Of a stretch of 6,883 nucleotides of DNA, positions 1-5,991 are shown one piece after another. The notes beneath the pieces are model-generated. The model ran no database searches. It had not been told where the DNA came from and was given only the letters and a program-made list of their open reading frames with translations. Numbering within the stretch: position 1 is the stretch's first letter; the number at the start of each line of letters is the position of its first letter. Origin of the DNA: Clostridiales bacterium (lineage in GTDB: Bacteria; Bacillota; Clostridia; Christensenellales; Christensenellaceae); contig QAKS01000007.1 in the NCBI GenBank assembly GCA_003343685.1, positions 1-6,883 of the forward strand, written 5' to 3'. The position numbers and the translations under genes were made by a program.

Positions 1-254
1 CCGGCTTTTATCGTCGTCACAACGCCGTTGTCGTCTATTTCTCCCTCGCCCTCCACAACATAATAGTACTCTGCGTTATCCATGTGATAGTGCTTTGCTA
101 TAGAACACCCCTGTTCAAACACCATGTCGCTGAACATTTTCGTATGCGCCGGAAGCGCCGAACCCGAACTTATGTGTTCAAACAAGACACTGCCTTCCCC
201 ACCGCACGTATTTGCGCGAACTTCTTGTTCTCTCTCTGAATTTCTGATAATCAT
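1..254 (-). CDS. Cupin-domain protein, N-terminal part (runs off window)
   Basis: Only the first 84 codons are visible; the gene continues past base 1. The start is ATG at 254-252, preceded by GGAG (262-265) with a 7-base spacer. Translation shows a beta-rich segment followed by a cupin motif 1: His-Tyr-His around residues 56-58, then EYYYVVEGEGEID and a turn leading to Ile-Lys-Ala-Gly. This is the usual G(x)5HxH(x)3-4E(x)6G pattern of small single-domain cupins, whose His/Glu residues normally bind a metal. Function inside the cupin superfamily cannot be told from this fragment: small sugar isomerases, ligand sensors and dioxygenases all look like this. It lies 115 bases after the kinase on the same strand with no convincing terminator between them, so it may be the last visible gene of the glycyl radical operon and could act on the same sugar-like compound. 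That link is inference. Confidence 0.75.
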   Translation of the reverse strand, partial: MIIRNSEREQEVRANTCGGEGSVLFEHISSGSALPAHTKMFSDMVFEQGCSIAKHYHMDNAEYYYVVEGEGEIDDNGVVTTIKA

Positions 255-369
255 CTGTATTCTCCACGTATCATAAAAGCAACAGTTGAGCCTTTCCCAA
301 ACCTGTCGGGGCTCTTTGGATCAGTCAAATTCTCCTGATGCCGGACGGTTCACATCCGATGTTCTTCCC

Positions 370-1353
370 TTACAGGCTGTCCCAGCCGTGCTCTCTCAGG
401 AATGCCTCTACCTCGTTTCTCTCTTTTGAGCTGCGCGCACCGATATCCTGCGCCTCCAAATAGCCGCAGGCATTGGCCAGCTCGCCGACCCTCCGCATGG
501 GGTATCCCTGCAGATATCCATATATGAAGCCGCCCTGAAACGCGTCGCCCGCTCCCGTCGTATCCTTAATTCCGCCGCCGCTGAACGCAGGCACAAATTC
601 CACCTCCAGCTCTCCGTTCTGCTTATGCGCAATCACGCAGCCATCCGCGCCAACAGTGATAATCAGTACCGTAGGCTTCAGCTTTTCGTACAGTTCCGCC
701 GCGGCTTTCTCTATGTCCTTTTCATCCGTCAAATCGGGAATCGCGCCGGAACACAGCTTCAACAGATCTATCTGGGAACACGTATCCAGGAAAAGCTGGG
801 GATTTGAATATCCGTACTCATACAGAAAATGCGGTGCAATATCAATATCCATGGATGTCACAACTCCGTGCTCGCGGCACATCTTCGCCACGTGATAAAG
901 CGGGTCCATCGGCATTTGCAGCATCTCCATGTGAACGGCTTTCGCTCCGCAGATATAGTCTGAAAGGGCCTCCAGCTCCTCCCATTCAAAGTTGCCTCCC
1001 TCCATAGGATGCATCACATGACAGCGCTCTCCGTTTTTCGGGTTAACAAACACCCACGCCAAAGCAGTTCTTTTTCCCGGTATTTTCGTACAATGAGTCT
1101 GGTCGATGCCGTCCCGGGCGAAATCCTTTACCACCTGCTCGGCGTAGGCATCGTCACCCATTTTTCCGATATGTCCGCATTTCATGCCCAGCTTGCTCAC
1201 CTGCGTCAGACAGTCCACCGCTACGCCGGTCGCTCCATACTGCATATAGTCGATGGAGTTGATTTTTTCTTCAGCCTCGGGAAACTTCGTCATAAAAGCG
1301 ATAATATCAACATTGATTGCCCCGATAGATACTACATCCACTTTCTCTGCCAT
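370..1353 (-). CDS. PfkB-family carbohydrate kinase
   Basis: A 327-residue cytosolic kinase of the ribokinase/PfkB fold, of normal length. It transfers the ATP gamma-phosphate to a hydroxyl of a sugar, polyol or nucleoside. Visible motifs in order: GAINVDI (11-17) with the substrate-contacting Asp16; a glycine-containing segment (40-56) ending in Lys-Leu-Gly; GKMGDDAYAEQV (63-74); TVGADGCVI (233-241) in the ATP-binding part; and the PfkB signature DTTGAGDAFQGGFI (264-277), which forms the anion hole with catalytic Asp270. The Asn usually found in the first signature (GGxxxN) aligns with Asp47, so the sugar pocket may differ from ribokinase or fructokinase. The start is ATG, with GGAG at 1361-1364 embedded in a GAGAGGAGAGG tract that overlaps the activase stop codon, implying translational coupling. 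As the fourth gene of the glycyl radical enzyme operon, it probably phosphorylates that enzyme's substrate or product. The exact substrate is unknown. Confidence 0.93.
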   Translation of the reverse strand: MAEKVDVVSIGAINVDIIAFMTKFPEAEEKINSIDYMQYGATGVAVDCLTQVSKLGMKCGHIGKMGDDAYAEQVVKDFARDGIDQTHCTKIPGKRTALAWVFVNPKNGERCHVMHPMEGGNFEWEELEALSDYICGAKAVHMEMLQMPMDPLYHVAKMCREHGVVTSMDIDIAPHFLYEYGYSNPQLFLDTCSQIDLLKLCSGAIPDLTDEKDIEKAAAELYEKLKPTVLIITVGADGCVIAHKQNGELEVEFVPAFSGGGIKDTTGAGDAFQGGFIYGYLQGYPMRRVGELANACGYLEAQDIGARSSKERNEVEAFLREHGWDSL

Positions 1354-1366
1354 TTTTCCTCTCCTC

Positions 1367-2269
1367 TCAAACCTCTATATTTATGTTTTTAAAAATCTTT
1401 TTTGCCTCTTGCACAAGACAATCCACCCGCTCCGACGGTAATACCTCCGCCGCTTCCATGAGAAAGTGCGTCTCCATTGCATCATGCTTCGATAATGCCA
1501 GCTTGTGAAACGGCAGCACATCCATTCTCTCTGCGCCTGCGTCAGCCGCAACTTCGGCAATCGCAGATAACTCCTCCGCTGTATCGTTAAATTCCGGTAT
1601 CAGCGGAACTCTCACAATAATATGCGCGTTTTCATCGCCAAGACGCCGGATATTGCGCAGGACGTCCTCGTTTGTCTTTCCCGTAAAATTTCTGTGCTTT
1701 TCAGGATCCGTATGCTTTACATCGTATAAAAACGTATCTATCAGACCCACTGCAGGCTCAATCGCCTCCCACGGCACAGCGCCGCACGTCTCCACTGCTG
1801 TATTGATACCGCTGTCCCTCGCGGCTGCCAACAGATCATATGCAAACTGCTTCTGCACAAACGGCTCTCCTCCCGACAGCGTCATTCCGCCGCCGCTCTG
1901 CCGGTAAAACACCGCATCGCGCACCACTATATTTATGACCTGCTCTACTGTCATTTCTTCGCCATACATGCGCCGCGCCCCCTCGGGACACGCCATAATG
2001 CAGGTTCCGCAGAGTGTGCACTTTTCCCTGTTCGTAATACTCTTGCCCCCCACAATGGATATCGCACTTCGGCTGCACGCGCTTACACACATTCCGCATC
2101 CGGTACACTGCTGTTTAAATACGAAAAGGCTTTTTTCCCTCAGTCCCTCCGGATTTGCGCACCATTTGCACCGCAGCGGGCACCCGGACAGGAATACAAT
2201 CGTCCTGATTCCGGGTCCGTCATGGAGAGAATGTCTCTCTATGTTGAATACATTTCCCACTGCCGCCAC
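1367..2269 (-). CDS. Glycyl radical enzyme activating protein (radical SAM)
   Basis: A 300-residue radical-SAM activase that uses S-adenosylmethionine and a reduced [4Fe-4S] cluster to abstract a hydrogen from the conserved glycine of the partner enzyme encoded just upstream. The N-terminal HSLHDGPGIRT (13-23) is typical of these activases. The radical-SAM cluster motif is CxxxCxxC at Cys30, Cys34 and Cys37 (not the CxxxCxxC-only short form of the pyruvate formate-lyase activase, because a ferredoxin-like insert follows). The insert has two CxxCxxCxxxC sets, Cys55/58/61/65 and Cys84/87/90/94, ending in Cys-Pro, so two extra [4Fe-4S] clusters are expected. SGGE (132-135) is the SAM-contacting motif, and DVKH (183-186) lies in the barrel. 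The start is GTG directly after the enzyme's TAG; the AGGTGA at 2275-2280 supports it. The insert-bearing form is typical of activases serving glycerol/choline/decarboxylase-type glycyl radical enzymes. Confidence 0.95.
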   Translation of the reverse strand: MAAVGNVFNIERHSLHDGPGIRTIVFLSGCPLRCKWCANPEGLREKSLFVFKQQCTGCGMCVSACSRSAISIVGGKSITNREKCTLCGTCIMACPEGARRMYGEEMTVEQVINIVVRDAVFYRQSGGGMTLSGGEPFVQKQFAYDLLAAARDSGINTAVETCGAVPWEAIEPAVGLIDTFLYDVKHTDPEKHRNFTGKTNEDVLRNIRRLGDENAHIIVRVPLIPEFNDTAEELSAIAEVAADAGAERMDVLPFHKLALSKHDAMETHFLMEAAEVLPSERVDCLVQEAKKIFKNINIEV

Positions 2270-4675
2270 CTATATCACCTGATGCTCTGTACGCGCAATA
2301 ATCTGGTTTTGCAGATGCGGGTCAAGATTTGTAAAGAGCGCACTGTATCCTGCTACTTTGACTACCAGACCCTTATATTCCTCGGGGTGAACCTGTGCAT
2401 CCTTCAGCGTATCAGCCGACACCACGTTGAACTGCACCTGAAATCCCTGCAGTTCGAAGAACGCCCTGATCAGCGCCGTAAATTTCTCAATGCGCTCCCT
2501 GCCGGATACCGCCGTAGGATGCAGCTTCATATTGTAAATTGTACCGTTTGTCGCACGGATATGATCCAGCTTTGCCACCGAATGCATTGCCGCCGTTGCA
2601 CCCGAAAGATCCGTTCCCGTATCCGGAGATACGTTGTCTGCGGTCGTGCTTCCCGCCAGTCGTCCGTCCGGCGTCGCTCCAATACTCTCTCCTGTGTAAG
2701 CGTTTGCCGCCAGCGTCTGAGGAGACGGACAATAGGTTCCTCCGTGAGCCGGTGTATATTTCGTCAGCTCGTCATAATACCAGTTCATGGAATCCCTCAC
2801 AATATAGTCCACATCGTCTATATCGTTTCCGTATTTTGCCGCATCCAACATTCTTCTGCGAAGCAGCTCGCTGCCCTCCCAGTTGTTTTCCAAGGCTTTA
2901 TAAAGCTCGGCAGGCGTGCATGTATGTTTTTCAAACACCTCGGTCTTCATGGCATACAGCGCATTTCCGACGTTAATCGCACCGTGGCATATGGACAGCG
3001 TATTGTTGTAGTTGGGGCCGCCACCCGCCTCCACGTCTTTTCCAATCTCAATACGGTAGTCCAGCACAGATGACAGGAATGGGCATGGTGTCAGCTCTTC
3101 ATGCGCCCGCGACGTTACTTCGTCAAACATCGGAATCATAGAAATGTAGAAATCCAACTGCTGTCTGTATGCTTCGACCACTTCCTCATAGCTCTTCATA
3201 TCCGCCAGCGTTTTTCCGGAAGGCAGAACACACGTTCCCCTGTCCTTATTCTCGCCGCCGTCCAACGCAATTTCCAGAACCTTCAGCAGATTGATATGGC
3301 AGCATCCGGCATTGATCGTGTTGTGTTTTCCCGGAACGATCGGCTCGCAGCAGCCGTCTACCGCCCAGTCTCTCGCATCCTCCAGGCTGACCCCCAGCCT
3401 CATGAGCATCGGGATCGTCACCTCGTCGTTAAACATACCGGGTTGCCCGCCGCCGTGCGCAACAATTGTCTCACAGCACTTTGTCATAAACTTCGACGAC
3501 GTCTGCGGACAGATTCTTGCTATTGTAGTAGGCTCCTGTAATTTAATCGTTCCCGTCGCCTCCAGCGTCAGATAGCTTACGTCATTGCTGGCGTCAGCTC
3601 CCTTTTTCGTCTGGCCTCCCAATGTCAGCGTCTGGAACATGGGATATCCGTGCATTTTCCGTGTATGGCTCATCGCCCGGATTTTCCTGATCTGATTGCA
3701 CTTCAGGAAGAAGCACTGCAGCAGTTCCAGCGCGCTGTCGTGATCAATCGCTCCCTTTTTCACATCCGCCTCATAATAGGGCTGCAGATACTGGTCAAAC
3801 CTTCCAAAGGACATGGAGTGCCCGTTGGACTCAATCTGTAAAATCAGATGCAGCATCCAGTAGCTCTGCAGGGCTTCGTGGAAGCTTTCCGCTCCAAACT
3901 CCGGAACCTTGCGGCAGATGCGGGCAATCTCCAGCAGTTCCGCTTTCCTGTCTGCATCCATAATGCCTTCCTTCGCCATTCTTTCCGCTTCGTCCGCATA
4001 TCTGTTGGCAAAGGTAATGGCTGCCTGCATAGATATAATCGCACTCTTCAAGAAGATGATGCTTCGCGCTGCTTCGGGATCCTGGCGCTTTCTGCCCCAC
4101 TCTTCAATGTAAGCGTTCGCCTTTGCAATTTCATGACCCAGACCGTCTCTGATAATTCTTTCAAAATTCGCAATGACATGCCCGTCTCCCGTCGTCATAC
4201 GTCCGGAGTTTGTAACTACGCCGTTAAAATCGCCGTGTGCGGCATTCCAGCAGGAGGCGTATTCCTTCGGCATAATCAGCTCCAGCTCATCCTTGCACTT
4301 GTCAAAATGCGTACGGCCTTCCCAGTAAGGGGCAATTTTTTTCAGCGCCTCGGCGTCTTTTTCCGAGATGGTAAACTTATCGAGCATACGCTCCGACAGT
4401 GTGGGAATTTCATCTACCAGCCAATCAATTCCGTATTCGGGGAATATGGGTGCTGCGTCGAACTTGCCCGCCTGGTTGCCCACAATCAGCTCCCCCTGTT
4501 CTATAAACACCGTTTGGTTTTCCAATATCTCCCGAAACGCTTTTGCACGCCTCATCTGTATCGGTTCGCCCTCCGTGCTCTGCCAGCTGCGCGTATAGAG
4601 AACCGCTCTTTCACTGTCTATTTCCGGCGTTCTGCCGGCAATCTTTTCTCTGAGTTTTGCTATCCTCTCATTCAT
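2270..4675 (-). CDS. Glycyl radical enzyme (PFL-like family), subfamily unassigned
   Basis: About 801 residues from the preferred ATG at 4675, the usual size for this family. It is a cytosolic radical enzyme that stores a glycyl radical and uses a transient cysteine thiyl radical to cleave an unactivated bond. Numbering from that Met: a PFL N-terminal domain with GDGHVIANFERI (163-174), GRFDQYLQPYY (291-301) and GYPMFQTLTLGG (343-354); the active-site loop DGCCEP (440-445) with thiyl Cys442 and general-base Glu444; TPDGRLAGSTTADNVSP (668-684); and the glycyl radical loop VKVAGYSALF (772-781) with Gly776. The Cys-x-Glu pattern places it with eliminases and decarboxylases (glycerol dehydratase, choline lyase, hydroxyproline dehydratase, YbiW/PflD and others), not with true pyruvate formate-lyase. 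The loop does not match a subfamily I can name, so the substrate is unknown. It is co-encoded with a SorC-type regulator and a PfkB kinase, suggesting a sugar- or polyol-like substrate (inference). In-frame TTG (4696) and ATG (4687) starts exist but have worse ribosome-binding sites. Confidence 0.94.
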   Translation of the reverse strand: MNERIAKLREKIAGRTPEIDSERAVLYTRSWQSTEGEPIQMRRAKAFREILENQTVFIEQGELIVGNQAGKFDAAPIFPEYGIDWLVDEIPTLSERMLDKFTISEKDAEALKKIAPYWEGRTHFDKCKDELELIMPKEYASCWNAAHGDFNGVVTNSGRMTTGDGHVIANFERIIRDGLGHEIAKANAYIEEWGRKRQDPEAARSIIFLKSAIISMQAAITFANRYADEAERMAKEGIMDADRKAELLEIARICRKVPEFGAESFHEALQSYWMLHLILQIESNGHSMSFGRFDQYLQPYYEADVKKGAIDHDSALELLQCFFLKCNQIRKIRAMSHTRKMHGYPMFQTLTLGGQTKKGADASNDVSYLTLEATGTIKLQEPTTIARICPQTSSKFMTKCCETIVAHGGGQPGMFNDEVTIPMLMRLGVSLEDARDWAVDGCCEPIVPGKHNTINAGCCHINLLKVLEIALDGGENKDRGTCVLPSGKTLADMKSYEEVVEAYRQQLDFYISMIPMFDEVTSRAHEELTPCPFLSSVLDYRIEIGKDVEAGGGPNYNNTLSICHGAINVGNALYAMKTEVFEKHTCTPAELYKALENNWEGSELLRRRMLDAAKYGNDIDDVDYIVRDSMNWYYDELTKYTPAHGGTYCPSPQTLAANAYTGESIGATPDGRLAGSTTADNVSPDTGTDLSGATAAMHSVAKLDHIRATNGTIYNMKLHPTAVSGRERIEKFTALIRAFFELQGFQVQFNVVSADTLKDAQVHPEEYKGLVVKVAGYSALFTNLDPHLQNQIIARTEHQVI
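2275..2280 (-). promoter_or_regulatory. Ribosome-binding site that fixes the activase GTG start
   Basis: AGGTGA on the minus strand lies inside the last codons of the glycyl radical enzyme, five bases before the GTG at 2269. It supports a rare start that touches the upstream TAG stop, so the enzyme and activase are expected to be translationally coupled. Confidence 0.75.
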
Positions 4676-4680
4676 TTTTT

Positions 4681-4685
4681 CCACC
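4681..4685 (-). promoter_or_regulatory. Likely ribosome-binding site for the glycyl radical enzyme
   Basis: GGTGG on the minus strand, five bases before the ATG at 4675. The site is a mismatched Shine-Dalgarno, but its spacing is good. The alternative ATG at 4687 has AAAGG only one base away, and the TTG at 4696 has nothing recognisable in front. The protein also begins MNERI from this ATG, a beginning common in this family. Confidence 0.5.
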
Positions 4686-4702
4686 ATACCTTTCAAAAAT
4701 AT

Positions 4703-5650
4703 TTACAAACGCTTATCAATGGCGCCTGCCAGTTCTTCATCAATGATGAGCACATCTACCCATCTGCCCCGAATTGCAGCAATGGTCGGCTCAAGCTTAA
4801 TCAGCCCCGAAGTCTCTATGATCTTTTCCGGTATCTGTTTTACCACTTCCGGAGCCGGCGACATCATCCTCTCGTTCATAGGTGTATCTATCACCTTTCC
4901 TTCAGCATCTATAAACCAGCCGATTACGTCACCCACTGCACCGCTTTCGTGTATTTTTAACATTTCTCCTCTGCTGACCACATTGGCTCTGCAAATGGAC
5001 GATTCCTCCGGTATCGCACTTCCAATACCCATCAGCGCCCTTGTGCACTCCGACACCTTTTCCATCATCTCCCTTACGCCGCTGTCCGAGAGCAGAGCTT
5101 TTTTTATTTTCCAGCTGTCCACCACGACCGGCACTGACTTTAAAACGCCGCGTGCTCCCAGCCGGTTTGTAATCTGGGAAACAATGCGCTGCGGATCTAC
5201 AAACTCGCTCGTAGCAACACCGCCCATCAGCTGCACTGTCGTAATCCCCAACGCCGAACGATCCTTAATATAAGGCAGAATCTTTTTAAAGGACATACCC
5301 CACGCCAATCCCAAAACATCATTTTTGCAAAGACAACCGTTGAGGTAATCCGCCGCGGCCTTGCCTACGCTCACCTGCGTGCTTTCAAAATCGTTGCCGC
5401 TGGGCGCAACGATCACTTTGGAAAGGCCCGTCTTTTCCTTCAGGCTCTCCTCCAGTTCTACGCATGCCCTGTATGCACCTTTCAGGTTGATTTCTACAAT
5501 ACCGGCTTCTCTCGCCTTTGCCAGCATACGCGTAACCTTTGATCTGGAAAATCCAACACGCAGTGCAATTTCTTCATGTGTCATGCCCTGTATATAATGC
5601 ATCCACGCTACACGCGTCATCATCACCATGTTTTTATCATATTCACTCAT
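4703..5650 (-). CDS. SorC/DeoR-type sugar-binding transcriptional regulator
   Basis: A 315-residue DNA-binding regulator from the preferred ATG at 5650. The N-terminal helix-turn-helix covers about residues 23-50, with THEEIALRVGFSRSKVTRML as its core, as in the SorC family (B. subtilis DeoR and CggR, Klebsiella SorC). The rest is the sugar-phosphate-isomerase-like effector domain: VIVAPSG (79-85), the conserved GLAWGMS (114-120), VQLMGGV (139-145), LMGIGSAIPEES (206-217) and GDVIGWFID (240-248). Family members are usually tetramers that bind phosphorylated sugars and are released from DNA by them. Here the gene is first in the operon, downstream of a promoter flanked by related palindromic sites, so autoregulation and control of the glycyl radical enzyme are expected. 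A longer reading from GTG at 5665 is possible, but no ribosome-binding site precedes it, whereas GGAG lies nine bases before the ATG. The stop is 27 bases from the next gene's start. Confidence 0.93.
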   Translation of the reverse strand: MSEYDKNMVMMTRVAWMHYIQGMTHEEIALRVGFSRSKVTRMLAKAREAGIVEINLKGAYRACVELEESLKEKTGLSKVIVAPSGNDFESTQVSVGKAAADYLNGCLCKNDVLGLAWGMSFKKILPYIKDRSALGITTVQLMGGVATSEFVDPQRIVSQITNRLGARGVLKSVPVVVDSWKIKKALLSDSGVREMMEKVSECTRALMGIGSAIPEESSICRANVVSRGEMLKIHESGAVGDVIGWFIDAEGKVIDTPMNERMMSPAPEVVKQIPEKIIETSGLIKLEPTIAAIRGRWVDVLIIDEELAGAIDKRL

Positions 5651-5659
5651 CTTTTGAAT

Positions 5660-5663
5660 CTCC
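5660..5663 (-). promoter_or_regulatory. Ribosome-binding site for the SorC-type regulator
   Basis: GGAG (in GTGGAG) on the minus strand, nine bases before the ATG at 5650. It overlaps the codons that would follow the alternative GTG at 5665. This favours the ATG as the real start and makes the regulator 315 residues instead of 320. Confidence 0.65.
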
Positions 5664-5683
5664 ACGGGATACGATCTTTAATC

Positions 5684-5721
5684 TCTGCACAATCGTGCTT
5701 TACATTGCACGATTGTGCAGA
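5684..5721. promoter_or_regulatory. Perfect 15-bp inverted repeat, probable SorC-regulator operator
   Basis: Arms TCTGCACAATCGTGC (5684-5698) and its exact complement (5707-5721) flank an 8-base spacer. Each arm is itself a short dyad, GCAC-4 bases-GTGC, and the arm centres lie about 23 bases apart, near two helical turns. This is what a tetrameric SorC-family protein would bind. It lies in the leader, roughly +28 to +65 from the predicted transcription start, a roadblock position like that of the CggR operator. In RNA the arms would also fold into a strong hairpin about 20 bases upstream of the regulator's ribosome-binding site. There is no T-run after the stem on either strand, so it is not an intrinsic terminator. 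Confidence 0.75.
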
Positions 5722-5754
5722 AAAAAGTAAATAAACAGTACATTTTGCAGGTTT

Positions 5755-5783
5755 ATTATGAAACCATACATTCCTTTTGTCAA
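5755..5783 (-). promoter_or_regulatory. Sigma-70/sigma-A-type promoter of the operon
   Basis: On the minus strand a consensus -35 box TTGACA (5783-5778) is followed by a 17-base spacer and a -10 box CATAAT (5760-5755), five of six matching TATAAT. The surroundings are very AT-rich. Transcription would start near 5748, giving a leader of about 98 bases before the regulator ATG. No equally good promoter was seen inside the operon, whose genes are nearly contiguous. Confidence 0.72.
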
Positions 5784-5823
5784 CATAAAATCACTTAATT
5801 AAATAAAAAAAATCTATTATATT

Positions 5824-5860
5824 ACAATTGTGCCTATATTTCTGCGCAATCCTGCACGAT
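5824..5860. promoter_or_regulatory. Upstream cluster of operator-like half-sites
   Basis: ACAATTGTGC (5824-5833) matches 9 of 10 bases of the right arm of the leader palindrome. TCTGCGCAATCCTGC (5841-5855) matches 13 of 15 bases of the left arm. TGCACGAT (5853-5860) repeats an octamer of the right arm. The cluster lies about 76 to 112 bases upstream of the predicted transcription start, so operator-like sites flank the promoter on both sides, with centres about 137 bases apart. A second binding site for the same regulator is likely but degenerate. Confidence 0.5.
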
Positions 5861-5865
5861 ACAAA

Positions 5866-5902
5866 CGTCCGTTCCCGTGCATATTTTGCACAGCAGCGGA
5901 CG
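5866..5902. repeat. Imperfect inverted repeat (possible hairpin)
   Basis: CGTCCG (5866-5871) pairs with CGGACG (5897-5902), and inside it GTGC (5877-5880) pairs with GCAC (5888-5891), separated by symmetrical 5-base internal loops and a 7-base apical loop. It could be a weak transcription stop for the dihydrolipoyl dehydrogenase transcript coming from the right, but no clear T-run follows. The inner GTGC/GCAC also resembles the operator half-sites nearby. Confidence 0.3.
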
Positions 5903-5991
5903 CCCGTACATTTTAAAAAACATTAAATCAGGAAGATCGGGATGACAGCGCAATGCCATGTTGTAGACTGCCACCCCTAGAAGGAACCAAA

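Larger units (their letters stand above)
5651..5991. other. Intergenic regulatory region
   Basis: A 341-base gap between the dihydrolipoyl dehydrogenase stop and the regulator start. From right to left it contains about 90 bases with no clear signal (5903-5991), including a run of six T on the minus strand at 5920-5915 that lacks a proper stem in front; the imperfect hairpin (5866-5902); the upstream half-site cluster (5824-5860); a very AT-rich stretch (5784-5823) suited to an UP element or DNA bending; the promoter; and the leader palindrome. I saw no tRNA or recognised riboswitch fold in it. Confidence 0.6.

Noticed and set aside
288..314. Weak hairpin GAGCC/GGCTC in the kinase-cupin gap as a terminator
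   Set aside because: The stem is only five pairs with a 17-base loop and no T-run after it; other equally weak stems can be drawn in the same stretch.
2222..3073. A 283-codon open frame on the plus strand opposite the end of the glycyl radical enzyme
   Set aside because: It is an antisense shadow with an Arg/Cys/His-rich, low-complexity translation and no family match.
2270..4675. Calling the enzyme pyruvate formate-lyase
   Set aside because: Pyruvate formate-lyase has Cys-Cys-Val-Ser-Pro with no Glu and a short activase lacking ferredoxin clusters. Here Cys-Cys-Glu-Pro and a two-cluster-insert activase point to the eliminase/decarboxylase side.
2270..4675. Calling the enzyme 4-hydroxyphenylacetate decarboxylase or choline trimethylamine-lyase
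   Set aside because: The active-site loop differs from what I recall for both. No small decarboxylase subunit and no microcompartment genes are present, and the neighbours point to sugar-type chemistry.
4676..4696. TTG (4696) or ATG (4687) as the start of the glycyl radical enzyme
   Set aside because: Neither has a properly spaced ribosome-binding site, and the added residues do not belong to the conserved domain. ATG at 4675 has GGTGG at a five-base spacing.
3848..4960. A 370-codon open frame on the plus strand opposite the glycyl radical enzyme and regulator
   Set aside because: It lies wholly antisense to genes with clear family motifs, its translation has no recognisable domain and is rich in Arg, His, Cys and Phe as expected of a complementary-frame shadow, and no good ribosome-binding site was seen.
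5684..5721. Reading the perfect inverted repeat as a rho-independent terminator
   Set aside because: No T-run follows the stem on either strand. The T-rich side precedes it on the minus strand, and it lies between a promoter and the gene that the promoter should drive.
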